From CAZLFA01 sp964558665 (lineage in GTDB: Bacteria > Desulfobacterota > Syntrophia > Syntrophales > PHBD01): a stretch of 41,071 nt of DNA. Positions 15,449 through 24,023 of this stretch are shown one piece after another (the first letter of the stretch is position 1; each line of letters begins with the position of its first letter). The notes beneath the pieces were generated by a model, which was given only the letters and a program-made list of their open reading frames with translations, did no database searches and was not told the DNA's origin. A program made the position numbers and the translations under genes. The DNA lies in the NCBI GenBank assembly GCA_964558665.1, contig CAZLFA010000034.1, forward strand, positions 1-41,071, read 5' to 3'.

Positions 15449-17860
15449 TCAGGCTACAGACCACAATCCTGCCAGATAAGTTTTAATTTTTCCCGTACCC
15501 GCATGAACATCAACATTGCCGGCTTTTACTTTGGTGGTATAACTTTTCAGCCAATGTTGATCTACCTTTACCATTCCCAACTTTATACCCATTGATTTTT
15601 CATAATCGATTTTGAATGCCAACATAAATGACATTATAAGACCCATATTGATTGTGTTGGCGTTGATAACATTAATCATAGTGTTCGATCCGACATGTAA
15701 CTGCATACGCTCTGCCCCATAAAAAGCATTGAATGCACCCGAATTAACATCAAGTTGTTCCCCCAAAAACACGCTATGCTTGAATCCATACGAAAGAGAG
15801 AATTCGTCGCCTTTGTATTCTTTCCACGCATCTTTTGTGTATTTCTGAGTCAGCTTGCCGGTAATATTCTGGGTCAGATCACCGTCATAAGTTTCATATG
15901 CGTTTCCCGTTACATGAATGTTCTTTGTTCCGGCGATAATTTCAGAATAATTCTGAGAAACCTGAACAATGAGATCACTCTTGTTTGCAGATGACCCGAC
16001 ATTAAGGACATATTTACCCTTGGTTGTCAGGTAATAATCACCTTCGGAGGGCTTAGCAACTGTACCGGCGGCAGCGTTAAAAAAAGTCGCTGTTGTGTCG
16101 GGCGTTGATACGCCGCCTACCCTGTTTTCCATGAACTTGTCAGCATCTATAGTGATGCTGGCGTTGTTGGTGGCGTCGGTTGCGGCTTTTTTAGCTTCGA
16201 TGGTCATTTCTTTTCCGGTATGGATTTTCCCGGTGCCGTCGGAGCTTAAGACAAAATCCTCGCTGACGTCGGTGTTTATGTTCACGGCGGCGCCGAGTGA
16301 ATTTGCCCCTGGTAGAGGCGGAGACCCCATGTGCAGAAAGGTATTCTTGAAGGGAGTAGAGAACCTTACCCGCTCCGAGCCTATCTCGTCCTCCATTTCC
16401 ATACGATTGTCCGCCGCTGAGCGGATGATGTTGTTGGTCTGGTTGTATTCCGTGACCGGGCTGGGAGTGAGCGGATTGGTTACCGCAGCGGCGATGATCG
16501 GCCGGTCCGGGTCACCGTCGATGAAAGTAAGCAGAACCTCCGTCCCTTTATGCAGCGGGAAGTGCATGCCATGGCTGCTGCCGGCGTAAGGCTGGGCCAT
16601 GCGGAGCCATGAAGAGGCCTTGCCTCCTCTGGAGTTGCTGAGATCGAACGGCAAGCGTACCTTGTAGCGCCCCTGTTTGTCCAGTTCTGCATACTGGCCG
16701 TTTCCCTCGGCGTCGATGTGGGCGTTGATGGTGCCCGGCATGCGCGGTTTTTCCGTGACTCTTTCAGGACGGAACTGGCTGTCGTTGAGGATGGACGCAA
16801 AAGAATTCCTGTAATAGGAAGTCTCTTCCCTCTCCGACGTGGTCTGACCCAGGCCGGCGCTGAAGAAGAAGGCCTGGTTGCCGTTGTGCTCGATATCGGT
16901 GGTGAGGTAACGGACATTGAAGTCCTTCCTGAAGTGTTCGCTCAGCAGAAATGTGTAGCCGGGCCTGAGAAACGGGATAAGGCTTTCGCCGTGGAAGGTT
17001 CTGGCGCGGCATTTCAGTTCCTCGGCGCGGACCTTGGCCAGGGCGGCCCCTTCTTCCGGTGTACTGAAATGTTCGCCGTAGATATAGACATCGCCGATGC
17101 CTTTGTCGGAAACCTGCTGTACGGCAGACAGTTCCAGCGACGGCTTGCGATAGTTGTAGTCTTTCAGCATCACCTGGGCGGGGAGGGCCTTCTGGACGCA
17201 GACCAGGGTTTTGATCACTTCTTCACGCGAGACATCATCCAGACCGGAAACAGGGGAGAAGATCATCTTGTCGCCCTCTTTCATGAAGGAATGCACCACG
17301 CCGGTATCGGTGATTATCATTTTCTCCCGGTCGGCATCCTGCTCGAAATAAAAATAGATTCCCTCCCGTTCCATCCAGCGGGTCACGAAGTTATAGTGAC
17401 TTTCGTTATACATGCAGACGTATTCACGAGTCGGGTAGGTCTTTGTCAGCCGCAGTTCAAAGTCCAGACCATTGTTTAAACCGCCGTCCTTCAGGGCGGA
17501 TTCGATGATCTGGGGCACAGTACTGTCAAGAAACACCTGATTATGGTGAGTCAGCGTCAAGCGCCACATAAGCGGCGTAAGCACCGCCCGATATTGACTC
17601 TGCTTGTTGACCGACAGCATCTGCTCAAAGGAGACGAGAATGCCGTGAAAGTCGATATTACCCGTGTCACGCAGGATGGTCAGGGTGGCGCGGGAGTTGA
17701 TGATCTTTTCCAGGTCCAGTTCGGGGTTGTCAGAAATCAGCAATATTTCAAAGCGATAGAGTTTGGAGAGACCCTCGCTTCCCGTGAAGCTCAGCACCTC
17801 AAACGTTTCCGGCTTGAACGCCGATGAGACAAAACGGAATTTCTTCTGCTTGATATCCAT
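15449..17860 (-). CDS. vgrG: type VI secretion spike protein VgrG (TssI)
   Basis: Trimeric puncturing spike, equivalent to phage gp27 plus gp5. In 803 residues, the gp27-like part covers about 1-360 (GSEGLSKLYRFEILL, NESHYNFVTRWMEREGIYFYFE), the OB fold about 385-470 (GRYKVRLPFD, SSWLRMAQPYAGSSHGMHFP, GTEVLLTFIDGDPDRPII), and the long remainder is a beta-helical needle ending in polar strands without a recognisable enzyme domain. AGGAG is five bases before the ATG. First gene of the module, driven by the promoter at 18038-18066 through a 5' UTR of about 170 bases. No tss structural genes are in the window, so it needs an apparatus encoded elsewhere. Confidence 0.95.
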   Translation of the reverse strand: MDIKQKKFRFVSSAFKPETFEVLSFTGSEGLSKLYRFEILLISDNPELDLEKIINSRATLTILRDTGNIDFHGILVSFEQMLSVNKQSQYRAVLTPLMWRLTLTHHNQVFLDSTVPQIIESALKDGGLNNGLDFELRLTKTYPTREYVCMYNESHYNFVTRWMEREGIYFYFEQDADREKMIITDTGVVHSFMKEGDKMIFSPVSGLDDVSREEVIKTLVCVQKALPAQVMLKDYNYRKPSLELSAVQQVSDKGIGDVYIYGEHFSTPEEGAALAKVRAEELKCRARTFHGESLIPFLRPGYTFLLSEHFRKDFNVRYLTTDIEHNGNQAFFFSAGLGQTTSEREETSYYRNSFASILNDSQFRPERVTEKPRMPGTINAHIDAEGNGQYAELDKQGRYKVRLPFDLSNSRGGKASSWLRMAQPYAGSSHGMHFPLHKGTEVLLTFIDGDPDRPIIAAAVTNPLTPSPVTEYNQTNNIIRSAADNRMEMEDEIGSERVRFSTPFKNTFLHMGSPPLPGANSLGAAVNINTDVSEDFVLSSDGTGKIHTGKEMTIEAKKAATDATNNASITIDADKFMENRVGGVSTPDTTATFFNAAAGTVAKPSEGDYYLTTKGKYVLNVGSSANKSDLIVQVSQNYSEIIAGTKNIHVTGNAYETYDGDLTQNITGKLTQKYTKDAWKEYKGDEFSLSYGFKHSVFLGEQLDVNSGAFNAFYGAERMQLHVGSNTMINVINANTINMGLIMSFMLAFKIDYEKSMGIKLGMVKVDQHWLKSYTTKVKAGNVDVHAGTGKIKTYLAGLWSVA

Positions 17861-18037
17861 AAAGACTCCTTTTGTTTACAATAAGACCCCGTTATAGCCG
17901 GTATTCAATTAAACATGCATCCCTGCTTCGCTTTGGCTTCCAGCCGACGCAAGTTCATGACCATGACGTCTGTGCGGGAGCAAAGATTGATACGGATATT
18001 AAATTGATATAGAAAGGCATTTCCTTAGGCGGGACAA

Positions 18038-18066
18038 AGTATAAGTGCGTCGATTTCATTCGTCAA
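18038..18066 (-). promoter_or_regulatory. promoter of the vgrG module
   Basis: On the minus strand TTGACG (18066-18061), a 17-base spacer, and TATACT (18043-18038): five of six and five of six consensus matches with ideal spacing. The start would be near 18031, leaving about 170 untranslated bases before vgrG. Confidence 0.7.
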
Positions 18067-18110
18067 GAGGTATTTGGCCGCGCTTGAGTGAAGATCGGCG
18101 CCAAAATATT

Positions 18111-18124
18111 CCGATGGACATCGG
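18111..18124 (-). terminator. weak hairpin after the hybrid kinase gene
   Basis: CCGAT (18124-18120 on the minus strand), loop GTCC, ATCGG (18115-18111), followed by AATATTTT. Only five base pairs with an interrupted T run, but it lies just after the kinase stop codon and before the vgrG promoter. Confidence 0.4.
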
Positions 18125-18125
18125 G

Positions 18126-21100
18126 CTAATCTTCAGCCTTTGTGTCGAGCACTTTTCTTACCGTCGAGGCCAGAACTTTCCTGAACAGCGGTTTCATAAT
18201 GAATCCGCGGATGCCGGCTTTTTTCGCTTCCCCTTCGGGGATGATTTCACTGTAGCCTTTGCAGAGGATGACAGGTTTTTCGGGGTTGAGTTGTGCAATC
18301 TGCCTGGCAAGGTCCATGCCCATTAAATCGGGCATCGTCATATCGATGATGATGAGATCGAATGCCCCCGGGTCCTGACGGAAAATCTCCAGCGCCGCTG
18401 CGGAGTTCTCTTCGGTAACTACCTTATAGCCGCATGATTTCAATATGCTGTCTCCCAGTTTGGCGACTTCATGATTGTCGTCTACGAAGAGAATGCTTTC
18501 CGTGCCTTTCGGCAGGTCTTCCTTTACCGATTTCTTCGGCGCAGCTTCATGAGACTCCGGTATAACTACGGTGAAGGAGGAACCCTTTCCCTGCTCGCTT
18601 GTAACCCTGACAGATCCGCCGAGGTCTCTTGCCAGTGCATTGACCACCGTAAGCCCCAGGCCGGAACCTTCGCCGGGAGTTTTGGTGGTAAAGAAGGGAT
18701 CGAATATCTTTTCCAGATTCTCCGGGGCAATGCCGTGCCCGGTGTCTGTAACCGTAATCCGGACGCCCTTTTCTGATTCGTCGCTTTCCAGCCGTACCTC
18801 AAGAACGCCGCCTTTGCTTTTCATGGCGGAGGCTGCATTGGTGAAAAGGTTTGCTATTATCTGCCTGATCTGCTCGGTATGCGCATGCACCGTAAATTGC
18901 TGATCCGCAATAAACGGACGCACTTCGATGGAGGTAGGCAGTGAGGCGCTAAGTTCCTCTACGGAGGTTCTTACAAGGGCGTTCATATCAACAGCGCTCT
19001 TTTCTGTTTTTTCATTACCGCTGATTACCCTGATCCTGCCGAGCAAATCCCACCCGCGCCTGCAGGAGAACAATACCTGCTCCAGCATCTGTCTTATTTT
19101 TTCTTCCGTTGCCTCATCTCTGGCAATTTCCGCATAACCGTTGATGCATGCCAGGAGATTGTTCATTTCCTTCTCGAGTCCTTCTGATATTTCCCCGAAA
19201 CTGCTCAGCTTGAGATCAGTCAAAGCCTTGATTTCCGTGTCCCTGTATTCCGTCATGTCCAGGAATGCTCCCAAAACTGACTTCTTGCCGGCGTAATCGA
19301 TGCCCGCAACGCTTCCTATCAGCGTACGGATGTTTCCATCCTTGTTCCTGATCCTGAACCAGTATGGAGAACCTGCACCATCGCGCAGTCCGTCCTTCGC
19401 CTTTTTCAGAACGTGATCGGAATCTTCAGGAACGACAAAATGCATCACGTCCTTGCCTGCCAGTTCTTCCGGAGTGAAGCCGACCAGGCCGGCACCCGCT
19501 GCGTTAATGAACCTGAAGATACCGTTCTGGGCGACATAGACGCCTGCGGGACACCTGTCTGCCAGCAGTTGAAAGTTGTCTTCCTCGCCTTTGCGATAGG
19601 CGATGTCATGGCTTGTCCCCCGGAATCCCTTTAATGCGCCGTCGTCGCCGGCAAATGAAACCGCGCTGGTTTCCATGCACACCGGCTGCCCGCTTTTGTT
19701 GATAACGGTGATCTCAAGATTTTCTATCGGGCCTTTGGATAAGCCTTCTTTGAAAAGGGACGATATCCGCCCGGACTCTTCACCGGTCATTAAATCAAAA
19801 ATAGGCCGGAAAAGAAGTTCGTTCTGCTCATAACCGAGAATTTCGCGCACCCGGGGATTAACATAGGTAAGAACGAAGTTGTTGTCTGTTTCCCATACCC
19901 AGTCTCTCAGGGAATCGACGAGGTTCGTGAATCTGCTGCATCTGGCAAGGGCATCTGTTTCTGTTTTTTTTCTTTTCAGCGCCCTGCCCATATTTTCGGC
20001 AATGCCTTCAAAAAATAATATCATATCAGGGGTGAAGGTGTTTTTAATGCTGTCCAGTATCTGGATAAGGCCGTACATCTCATGATCGCATTGAATCGGT
20101 ATCAGAGCGAGAGATTCATAGCCCGCAACGTTGCATATGTCGTGAAGATTTATTGCCTCACCCTTCAGCACGCCTGAAGCAATCAGATCGGAGGTGCTGT
20201 TAGTCCAGAAACTGCCGCCTTTTGTAAAGCCGGGAATCTGGGGATTTGTTCTTCCGGACAGGACCAGTCCGCAGATGCATTCAAGACACGGATTACCGTT
20301 TTCGTCTTTGACCGTTTCTCCTACTTCATTTCTTAGGATCAGCCCTTTTTCCTCCTTGAGGAAATGTTCGGGTAATCCGTCGACCGCTGCGTATGGAAAG
20401 TCTTCATTATCATGCAGGCGGACCGCCAGGCCGTCAAAATCCTTATAACTCCTGATTGCAGCAAGCACTGCCTTCATGGTTTCCTGCATTGAATCCATAT
20501 TGTTCAGGGAAATAAGTATCTGACTATTTATTTCTTTTTTGCGCTCCTCTTCCTTGCGATCCCTGATGTCGCGGTCAATGCCCCTGTAGCCTGTCAGATT
20601 CTTTTCAGCATCGAAAACCGGAGTGGCAATCGTTTCCAGCACCATAACTCTGCCGTCAGCGTGCCTGCAGACCTTTTCCAGGCGCATAACCGTTTTCTCT
20701 TCCTGCGCTTTTTTAAAGGTCTGTTTGGCGGCTGCCTGTTCCTCCGGTACCATCACGTCAAAAATACTTTTCCCCAGAAGAAGGGAAGGGTCATAACCCA
20801 GCAGATTGTGAACCTGCGGACTGGCATACATATAGGTGCCGTCGGCATCGGTTTCCCATATGCACTCACTGACAGTCTCCAGCAGGCTTCGATAACGTTC
20901 ATGGGTCTCGAACAGGGCTTCTCCCGCCAGCTTGAATTCAGTATTGTCGAGGATAACGCCGTCAATAACGAGCGGTTTGCCGTCATTGCCGAATACAGGC
21001 CGGCCTTTTTCAGAGAAATGCCTGATAGAGCCGTCCTTGTGTCTTAATCTGTACTCCACCTGAAAGGGCCGGTTGTTGATCAGTGTCTGTTCAATAGTAT

Positions 21101-21422
21101 CGGCTACATGAGACCTGTCTTCGGGCATAAGGAGATGATAGATTGAGCAGACGTCATCGTGGGTGATCTCTTCTGCGCTGTACCCTGTCAGCGACTGGAG
21201 CATGTCGTTGAAAAAGGTCATATTCATGTTCTTGCGCAGGTATATCCTGTAGATCAAGGCAGGTATGTTCTCGGCCAGCGATTTATAGGAATCCTCTTCG
21301 TCCTTGACTCTCTCCTCGGACTGTTGCCTAACTGCTTCTGTGTCCTCGAAGTCGGATACACGTTTTCTCAAGGCATCAAGTTCCGTAATAAGCTGCATTT
21401 TTGTTTTGAGTTCATCGTTCAT
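18126..21422 (-). CDS. PAS/GAF hybrid sensor kinase with altered phospho-acceptor
   Basis: A 1098-residue cytoplasmic sensor with no membrane segment: N-terminal coiled coil, two PAS domains (about 45-165 and 170-290), a GAF-like domain (about 300-490), two more PAS (about 495-740), a dimerisation helix, an ATPase domain (about 830-960: N box NLFTNAASAM, G boxes DTGHGIAPENL and GEGSGLGL) and a receiver (about 980-1095). Where related kinases have GIAHDFNNLL the sequence is GLEKEMNNLL, so residue 751 is Lys, not His. The receiver keeps the phosphorylatable D1027, but the conserved Thr/Ser of CTGYS is Lys (K1055). CAGGAG precedes the ATG. Activity as a classical kinase is doubtful; a sensor or allosteric role is inferred. 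Confidence 0.88.
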   Translation of the reverse strand: MNDELKTKMQLITELDALRKRVSDFEDTEAVRQQSEERVKDEEDSYKSLAENIPALIYRIYLRKNMNMTFFNDMLQSLTGYSAEEITHDDVCSIYHLLMPEDRSHVADTIEQTLINNRPFQVEYRLRHKDGSIRHFSEKGRPVFGNDGKPLVIDGVILDNTEFKLAGEALFETHERYRSLLETVSECIWETDADGTYMYASPQVHNLLGYDPSLLLGKSIFDVMVPEEQAAAKQTFKKAQEEKTVMRLEKVCRHADGRVMVLETIATPVFDAEKNLTGYRGIDRDIRDRKEEERKKEINSQILISLNNMDSMQETMKAVLAAIRSYKDFDGLAVRLHDNEDFPYAAVDGLPEHFLKEEKGLILRNEVGETVKDENGNPCLECICGLVLSGRTNPQIPGFTKGGSFWTNSTSDLIASGVLKGEAINLHDICNVAGYESLALIPIQCDHEMYGLIQILDSIKNTFTPDMILFFEGIAENMGRALKRKKTETDALARCSRFTNLVDSLRDWVWETDNNFVLTYVNPRVREILGYEQNELLFRPIFDLMTGEESGRISSLFKEGLSKGPIENLEITVINKSGQPVCMETSAVSFAGDDGALKGFRGTSHDIAYRKGEEDNFQLLADRCPAGVYVAQNGIFRFINAAGAGLVGFTPEELAGKDVMHFVVPEDSDHVLKKAKDGLRDGAGSPYWFRIRNKDGNIRTLIGSVAGIDYAGKKSVLGAFLDMTEYRDTEIKALTDLKLSSFGEISEGLEKEMNNLLACINGYAEIARDEATEEKIRQMLEQVLFSCRRGWDLLGRIRVISGNEKTEKSAVDMNALVRTSVEELSASLPTSIEVRPFIADQQFTVHAHTEQIRQIIANLFTNAASAMKSKGGVLEVRLESDESEKGVRITVTDTGHGIAPENLEKIFDPFFTTKTPGEGSGLGLTVVNALARDLGGSVRVTSEQGKGSSFTVVIPESHEAAPKKSVKEDLPKGTESILFVDDNHEVAKLGDSILKSCGYKVVTEENSAAALEIFRQDPGAFDLIIIDMTMPDLMGMDLARQIAQLNPEKPVILCKGYSEIIPEGEAKKAGIRGFIMKPLFRKVLASTVRKVLDTKAED

Positions 21423-21481
21423 AAGGCAGAGCTCCTGTTTTATGTTAGCCGGGAAACTGCAGAATACTTTTACGTCCTGTC

Positions 21482-21515
21482 AAAAAAAAACCCACTTGCA
21501 ATTCCGAAGCGGGTT
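21482..21515 (-). terminator. intrinsic terminator between the helical-protein and kinase genes
   Basis: On the minus strand AACCC-G-CTT (21515-21507), a nine-base loop and AAG-T-GGGTT (21497-21489), followed by an unbroken T run down to 21482. It ends transcription from the gene at 21826-22677 before the hybrid kinase, which therefore needs its own promoter within 21423-21481 or inside this region. Confidence 0.75.
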
Positions 21516-21825
21516 ATTTTTGTCAGCATTTCATTTTATCCCACTGATCAGATTTTAAATCGCCAAGATGAGATGCACAAAACTATCCTGTAATTTGTAT
21601 GAATACGGTTACGGGAACCGTTATGAAAATGATTTATTTGATTGATGCCACTGATATCAGAAATTGATGCATAAGTACAGGCAATTTTTTTGCTTTTTTT
21701 CCTTTTCAGGCAGTTTGCGTATCATGGGAATTTGGCACATACGAGTGGGAATAATCGAATAACACATTGATCTTGCAGAGGATATGAGAAAATGAGCAGT
21801 TCCGGCGATGATTATCTTGTGTAAT
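21516..21825. other. gene-free AT-rich interval with one palindrome
   Basis: No reading frame or RNA gene is supported. The one notable element is ACGGTT-ACGGG-AACCGT (21605-21621), a six-base inverted repeat with a five-base centre that could be an operator. The rest is AT-rich sequence downstream of the gene at 21826. Confidence 0.4.
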
Positions 21826-22677
21826 TTATGCGGCTTTTATCCTGTCTTTTAAATCACCATTTTTACTGTCGATGATCTCAAGTCTAAGTGTTGCAATCGC
21901 ATTCAGGATATTCTGCACATCAGAGTTGTGATTTGTTCTCATCATTTTGATGTCTTTTTTCAGCAGAGATAAAATCTCCGCTTTTGTTTCGTCATCACCC
22001 ATTGCCTCTATTTTTTTTCTTAAATCGGCAATATCGGATTTGATTTTGATTATGTCGTCTCTGTTGCCGTACAAGGGGCTGCCTGCAAGCAGTTCTTTAA
22101 GGGTGTCCGCCCATAGATTTATGACCGCAGAAGCCATCAAGGGGGCATCAGGAAAATAGTGCTTATCTTCAGTCCCGCAGGCGTCGGCGCGGAATTCAGA
22201 AACTGCAGAATCGGCAATTTCAGCGATTTCATCGATGTAGTTATTGCAGTTGCCTGCCAGTTTCACAGATGTTTCCTTCCAGACGGCGATTAAAAATTCA
22301 TTATGTCTGCGGCATGCGGCGAGATACTCCTCCATCCTGTCAAGCAGCAGCGCCATGTTATTCCGGTATTCCACAAAAACGGGGAATGCCAGGTTGAAGG
22401 TCTCTGTTAAGACATGACCATTGCGGGGATCGCCGTATGCTTTTTCATTGGCTTTCAATCCCCAGTATTTCAGGAACTCCTTAAAATCGTACAGGTGTTT
22501 TGGCATGGATTCCTCTTCCGTGATGCAATTGCCTGCACAGCAGGTTAGCGGCAGATATTTTGAGTATTTGGCCATTTGCTTCGCGTTAAATGAGGTGCAC
22601 AGGTTAATGAATTTTTCCGGGTATTTTATCCATGACGACATGAAACTGCCGTTTTCTTTTGATAAAAATTCGCTCAT
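21826..22677 (-). CDS. helical protein of unknown function, possibly PHA-associated
   Basis: A 283-residue, largely alpha-helical soluble protein I cannot assign. It has a Cys pair region (LTCCAGNCITEE), a central block YWGLKANEKAYGDPRNG followed by FNLAFPVFVEYRNN, and a C-terminal coiled coil (from about residue 220: DIIKIKSDIADLRKKIEAM onward). The overall plan, tryptophan-bearing helices and then a coiled coil, recalls PhaE-type subunits of class III PHA synthases, and the neighbour upstream looks like a phasin, but no diagnostic motif proves it. Start at ATG 22677, seven bases after GGGAGG; the open frame runs upstream to 22692. It ends before a strong terminator (21482-21515), so it is transcribed separately from the kinase. 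Confidence 0.75.
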   Translation of the reverse strand: MSEFLSKENGSFMSSWIKYPEKFINLCTSFNAKQMAKYSKYLPLTCCAGNCITEEESMPKHLYDFKEFLKYWGLKANEKAYGDPRNGHVLTETFNLAFPVFVEYRNNMALLLDRMEEYLAACRRHNEFLIAVWKETSVKLAGNCNNYIDEIAEIADSAVSEFRADACGTEDKHYFPDAPLMASAVINLWADTLKELLAGSPLYGNRDDIIKIKSDIADLRKKIEAMGDDETKAEILSLLKKDIKMMRTNHNSDVQNILNAIATLRLEIIDSKNGDLKDRIKAA

Positions 22678-22934
22678 ACTCAGTCCTCCCAAAAATTTAA
22701 AAAGAGTAATCGACGTTTACAATGATGTTCATGTCTCTTTATTGTGCCGACCCGGAGCTGTAGCGCATGATATAAGAAAAACAGATGACGTATGCAGCAT
22801 TTCGGGAAAGGTTTTCCTTTCTTTGAGAAGATCGCCGAATTATATCAATCTATGCCTTAACCGGCCGCATATAAATTTCTTCGATGCCTCTGCAAGGATG
22901 GAAAACCCTTCCCGATAACGCCTGCAGACGGTTT

Positions 22935-23555
22935 TCAGGCTGCGCCCTTATCCTTGGGCGTCAAGTTCTTAAAAAACTCAAGACATGAATTGGCTTCTTC
23001 GGTGCAGAAGTTGTAGTATGCCTCAAAAAGGCTTTTTGAGGATTCCGAAAATGCTTTCACCATCTGACCGGGTTCGCCGGATTTAGAGGCCTGAAGCACA
23101 TTCTGCATAAAATCAAACTGGCTGCGGGTAAGTTTTGCATAGCCTTCTCTCATTTTATCCGACATCTCGATGGTGATGCGTGCAAACTCCTTCATGCCGT
23201 CCTTTGCCTTGTCGATGTTTTTCTCGGGAGATCCCAGCATGCCCTGCCATGCCTTGAAGATGTCTGCAGTGTAAACCTTATCCATTGCAGGGAAGGGCAA
23301 TCCCTGGGCAAAGATCGGTTTGTAGAATCTTTCCATGCAATCATTGTATGCACTGGATACAGATTCAGAAAACTGACCGAACATCTCCTGGGTCTTGTTG
23401 TCTTTGAGAGGTGTAACGGCGGCAAAGTTGAGCCATGCCTCCGTCATCTTTTTGTACATCTCCGGCATTTGAGACATCATTTCAATCTGCTCCTTGCCGG
23501 ATTTGGAAAAATTCTGTTCCGTTGCCTTCTTTTCTTTTGCGGTACTTGAACTCAT
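22935..23555 (-). CDS. phasin-like granule-associated protein
   Basis: A 206-residue protein with no signal or membrane segment, made of amphipathic helices. The segment MREGYAKLTRSQFDFMQNVLQ and repeated aromatic/methionine-rich helices resemble phasin family proteins that coat polyhydroxyalkanoate granules. The N terminus (first 25 residues) is charged and probably disordered. AGGAG lies seven bases ahead of the ATG. No PHA synthase gene is in the window. The following gene on the same strand is another helical protein, 257 bases on. Phasin is the best guess; a generic polymer- or lipid-associated helical protein remains possible. Confidence 0.7.
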   Translation of the reverse strand: MSSSTAKEKKATEQNFSKSGKEQIEMMSQMPEMYKKMTEAWLNFAAVTPLKDNKTQEMFGQFSESVSSAYNDCMERFYKPIFAQGLPFPAMDKVYTADIFKAWQGMLGSPEKNIDKAKDGMKEFARITIEMSDKMREGYAKLTRSQFDFMQNVLQASKSGEPGQMVKAFSESSKSLFEAYYNFCTEEANSCLEFFKNLTPKDKGAA

Positions 23556-23633
23556 ATGTTTTCTCCTTTCTCAAATGGTTCGTTTTGCTTATTTCAGTCT
23601 GGGTACGATATTAAACAAAAACATTCTTTCTAC

Positions 23634-23652
23634 AATCGGGGATTCCCCGATT
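23634..23652. other. perfect short palindromic hairpin
   Basis: AATCGGGG (23634-23641), three-base loop, CCCCGATT (23645-23652). Eight perfect base pairs upstream of the phasin-like gene, with no T run on either side, so an operator or an edge of the adjacent repeat is more likely than a terminator. Together with the repeat and the terminator it accounts for most of the gene-free stretch 23556-24023. Confidence 0.45.
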
Positions 23653-23682
23653 TGAATGTGCAAAAAACCTTAGAAGGAGTCC

Positions 23683-23879
23683 ATCCGGAAACTTCGGATG
23701 CATAAACTTCAGGTCTCTGTATGGGAAATCTGTGAAGTCTGCGCAAGGGGTTTGTAAGCGGCGAATCAAATATTTTTTCATCAGGCATGGCCTGGGGAAT
23801 GATTATGGCTGTCATCGAAAAAATATTCTGAGCCGCGGTAAACTCCTTGCGCATAGGCAATACCGCAGATCGACACAGC
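23683..23879 (+). repeat. dispersed intergenic repeat, copy B
   Basis: Second copy of the element at 6061-6200, here in plus orientation. Its first 46 bases (23683-23728) match copy A at 35 of 46 positions without gaps, and its last 23 bases (23857-23879) are identical to copy A. The centre is about 55 bases longer than in A and only loosely similar. Short open frames in it (both strands) have no family features. It occupies most of the gap between the phasin-like gene and the bactofilin operon. Confidence 0.7.
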
Positions 23880-23954
23880 AGGTTGTTTCGGTTCGAGACT
23901 GGTGGTATCCCAAAATGTCACGATGGATGCCGGCTGATATTATTTGTCGGCAGT

Positions 23955-24003
23955 TAGAAGAAAACCCGCCGGCAAAGATTATCAATTATCATGCCGGCGG
24001 GTT
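23955..24003 (-). terminator. terminator of the bactofilin genes
   Basis: On the minus strand AACCCGCCGGCA (24003-23992) pairs perfectly over 12 bases with TGCCGGCGGGTT (23974-23963), loop of 17, then TTTTCTTCT. It lies 20 bases beyond the stop of the first bactofilin gene and is the strongest hairpin in this part of the window. Confidence 0.8.
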
Positions 24004-24023
24004 ATTAACGGTCGGTTGTACGG

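Noticed and set aside
10315..17860. Complete type VI secretion system
   Set aside because: Only spike, adaptor and accessory genes are present; no tssB/C sheath, hcp, baseplate, membrane complex or ClpV genes are in the window.
23630..23860. 76-codon minus-strand frame upstream of the bactofilin terminator
   Set aside because: Lies almost wholly inside the dispersed repeat and lacks a ribosome site. The KFxHxxFPD-like translation shared with the other copy reflects repeat similarity rather than a demonstrated protein.
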